Shown: positions 61,962-64,000 of the stretch, one piece after another | Numbering within the stretch: position 1 is the stretch's first letter | Layout: each line of letters starts with the position of its first letter | From: Saksenaea vasiformis B4078 | Taxonomy: Eukaryota > Mucoromycota > Mucoromycetes > Mucorales > Saksenaeaceae | Direction of reading: 5' to 3' | DNA: 64,000 nt | Assembly: GCA_000697055.1 (NCBI GenBank) | Contig: JNDT01001888.1 | Span: 62,001-126,000 of the forward strand | Position numbers and translations under genes: made by a program | The notes under the pieces: generated by a model | What the model was told of the DNA's origin: nothing | The model's input: the letters and a program-made list of their open reading frames with translations, nothing else | The model's database searches: none

Positions 61962-64000
61962 ATGGATGTTATAAAGGCTATACAAGGCTATGTGGAAAAA
62001 ATGGTGAACAACGTGCCTGGCATGAAGGCACTTCTTCTTGACACAGAAACGGTACTTTGAGTATACTGCGGAATACGACAGTAACCACGCATACATATAG
62101 ACGCCGATCGTTTCGCTTGTCACAACACAATCGGTGCTGTTAACGAAAGAATGTTATCTCATTGATCGTATCGACAATCGCAATCGCGACAAAATGAAAC
62201 ATCTGAAATGCGTTTGCTTTTTGAGGCCAACTCGCGAAACCATTCGTTATTTGGTCGAAGAACTTCGCGATCCTGCATATGGTCACTACTATCTTTGTAC
62301 GTGAATCTCTCCGTGGCATCATGAGCGAACCGCTTACATATCAAAAGACTTTAGTAATACCTTGCGTAAATCGGATATAGAACAGCTGGCAGAAGTAGAC
62401 GAACATGAGGTGGTCCGCGAAGTACAGGTGCAGTCCTGTTCATCCTATAGCTAGTAAGACGGGCTAATAATGATAATAGGAATACTTTGGTGATTATCAG
62501 GCCATCAACAATGATCTATTTGCCCTTGGTATGACCAATCTTTTTGGAGATAATGCGACCAGTTGGGACCGGGATGCATTTGAGCAATCAGTAAAAGGAA
62601 TCAGCTCAGTTTTGTTGAGCTTGAAGAAAAAGCCTATCATCCGATATGAAAAGGCTAGTACGATGGCGAAAGAGTTGGCGCATGAAGTGCAGGTTCGCAT
62701 TGACAAAAAAGAAAGAAAGAAAGAAAGAAAGAAGTGGGGAGTGCATTGACCAATCGAAATGTCTAGCGTCATATCCAAGAAGAGGGACAACTGTTTGATT
62801 TTCGTCGACCGGATACACCTCCTATCCTGATGATCATCGACCGTAAAAACGATCCTGTGACGCCACTATTGACACAATGGACATACCAAGCAATGGTACA
62901 TGAACTTCTGGGAATACACCATGGGCGTGTAGATATGTCAAATGTGCCAGATATAAAGAATGAGTTAAAGGTAAAAGAAGGACGAATAGAGGGAAGGTGT
63001 CTTAGTAATTCTTCCCGCCTGGCACATACAGGAAGTTGTACTTTCACCAGATCAGGATCCGTTTTTCAGCAAATCCATGTATTTCAACTTTGGCGATCTG
63101 GGTGCGACAATCAAGCAGTATGTAGAAGAATACCAAACAAAAACGAAGTCAAACATGAATATTGAGTCCATTGCGGACATGAAACGGTTTGTGGAGGAAT
63201 ATCCTGAATTCCGAAAACTATCTGGCAATGTGTCCAAACATGTCGCACTCGTAAGCGAGCTTAGCCGGCGGGTCGATCAGGAACACCTGCTCGAAATCAG
63301 TGAACTAGAGCAGAACTTGGCATGTAATGGGAATCATAACAGTGATCTTAAGGTAAAGCGTTGGAGCTGTGCTGGGAATCGTTTGCTCATAAAATCTCGC
63401 AGAACATCCAACAACTGATTGAAAACGCCAACGTGTCGGAAGACAGCAAAGTGCGTCTTGTCCTGTTGTATGCGCTGCGATATGAAAGATCGCCAAACAA
63501 TGCCATCAAATCTCTCATTGATATGTTGGACCGTGTTGGTGTGAGCGAACAGAAGAGTGCAGTACGTAAACTCGGAGCAACGATGTGTATTCCATTCTAA
63601 CATGAGTATCCCTTAGCTGGTACCTGCCATTCTTTATTATGCAGGATCCCAACAACGACAAGATGACTTATTCTCAAACCAAACGTTTTTGTCGCGTGGA
63701 AGAAATGCACTGAAGGGTCTGAAAGGTGTAGAAAATGTGTACACGCAACATACACCCCTGTTGGGCGAGACGCTTGATCTCTTAATCAAGGCGCGTCTGA
63801 AAGAAACGAGCTATCCATTCGTTAATATGCAATACGATGTTCCACGCGAAAGGTAAGGCATAGCAACAGCCGTTCGTTTTCGTAATGTCGCCGTAGACCT
63901 CAAGATATTATTGTCTTCATGGTTGGTGGTATCACATTTGAGGAGGCCAAATATGTTGCACAACTAAATGCGTCGACTCCTGGCGTACGCATTGTATTGG
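61962..64000 (+). CDS. VPS45: Vps45, Sec1/Munc18-family SNARE regulator (3' end outside window)
   Basis: Vps45 binds the syntaxin Tlg2/Pep12 and drives SNARE assembly for Golgi-to-endosome traffic. The start at 61962 gives [20 protein letters not shown], then [20 protein letters not shown] across the first intron. [52 protein letters not shown], and [43 protein letters not shown] follow. The last of these is the conserved SM-protein segment. [30 protein letters not shown] and [18 protein letters not shown] bring it to the window edge at about residue 500. One intron (62692-62765) carries a GAAA repeat. No damage was seen. The C-terminus is missing only because the window ends. Confidence 0.94.

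Overview
This 64 kb window is nuclear DNA from a fungus. Its genes are split by many short GT-AG introns (about 45-80 nt). They encode clearly fungal proteins: PacC/Rim101, an Nrc-2/Fpk1-type AGC kinase, mitochondrial Ilv3 and Atp1, Mvp1, Snx4/Atg24, Tum1 and Spp2. The small introns, the moderate GC content and the types of decayed transposons suggest Mucoromycota (Mucorales-like). That placement is inference. I saw no rRNA, tRNA or CRISPR array.

Layout. 0-3.9 kb: a transposon graveyard holding a Tc1/mariner transposase relic, an inverted pair of 22-bp repeat arrays, a recombinase-like relic and a short TIR element. 3.9-5.9 kb: SNX4 (-). 7.5-8.6 kb: a broken Kelch-repeat gene. 9.0-11.3 kb: ILV3 (-). 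12.2-13.9 kb: PacC (+). 15.5-16.0 kb: SmD3 (-). 17.1-18.0 kb: a flavodoxin-like quinone reductase (-). 18-22.5 kb: gene-poor, with repeats and relics. 22.6-23.8 kb: an unrecognised membrane/coiled-coil protein (+). 24.5-26.1 kb: an RsmH/METTL15-type rRNA methyltransferase (-). 27.0-28.5 kb: a PSP1-domain protein (-). 28.9-29.5 kb: a small protein with an RVSF motif (-). 31.6-32.5 kb: an NmrA-like reductase (+). 33.8-34.9 kb: a cytochrome b5 reductase-like gene with several apparent lesions (-). 36.8-38.7 kb: AGC kinase (+). 39.3-41.2 kb: ATP1 (+). 41.6-43.6 kb: MVP1 (-). 45.4-46.4 kb: PCNA (+). 46.7-47.8 kb: arrestin-like adaptor (-). 47.8-52.3 kb: gene-poor. 52.3-53.3 kb: TUM1 (+). 53.6-54.2 kb: two tentative small genes. 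54.7-57.3 kb: SWI3/RSC8 (+). 57.7-59.0 kb: SPP2 (-). 59.5-60.4 kb: a decayed second copy of the NmrA-like gene (-). 62.0-64.0 kb: VPS45 (+), cut by the window edge.

Most genes are ordinary housekeeping genes and there is no operon logic. Three encode endosomal/vacuolar trafficking factors (Snx4, Mvp1, Vps45), and the arrestin-like adaptor probably acts in the same process, but the genes are dispersed. I found no convincing undescribed multi-gene system. The observations most worth following are the inverted 22-bp repeat arrays, the NmrA paralogue pair (one live, one broken by a one-base loss and a 20-bp duplication, with matching promoter elements), the CaaX-like tail on the flavodoxin protein, the lesion-bearing cytochrome b5 reductase locus, and a three-copy interspersed repeat that keeps an open frame.
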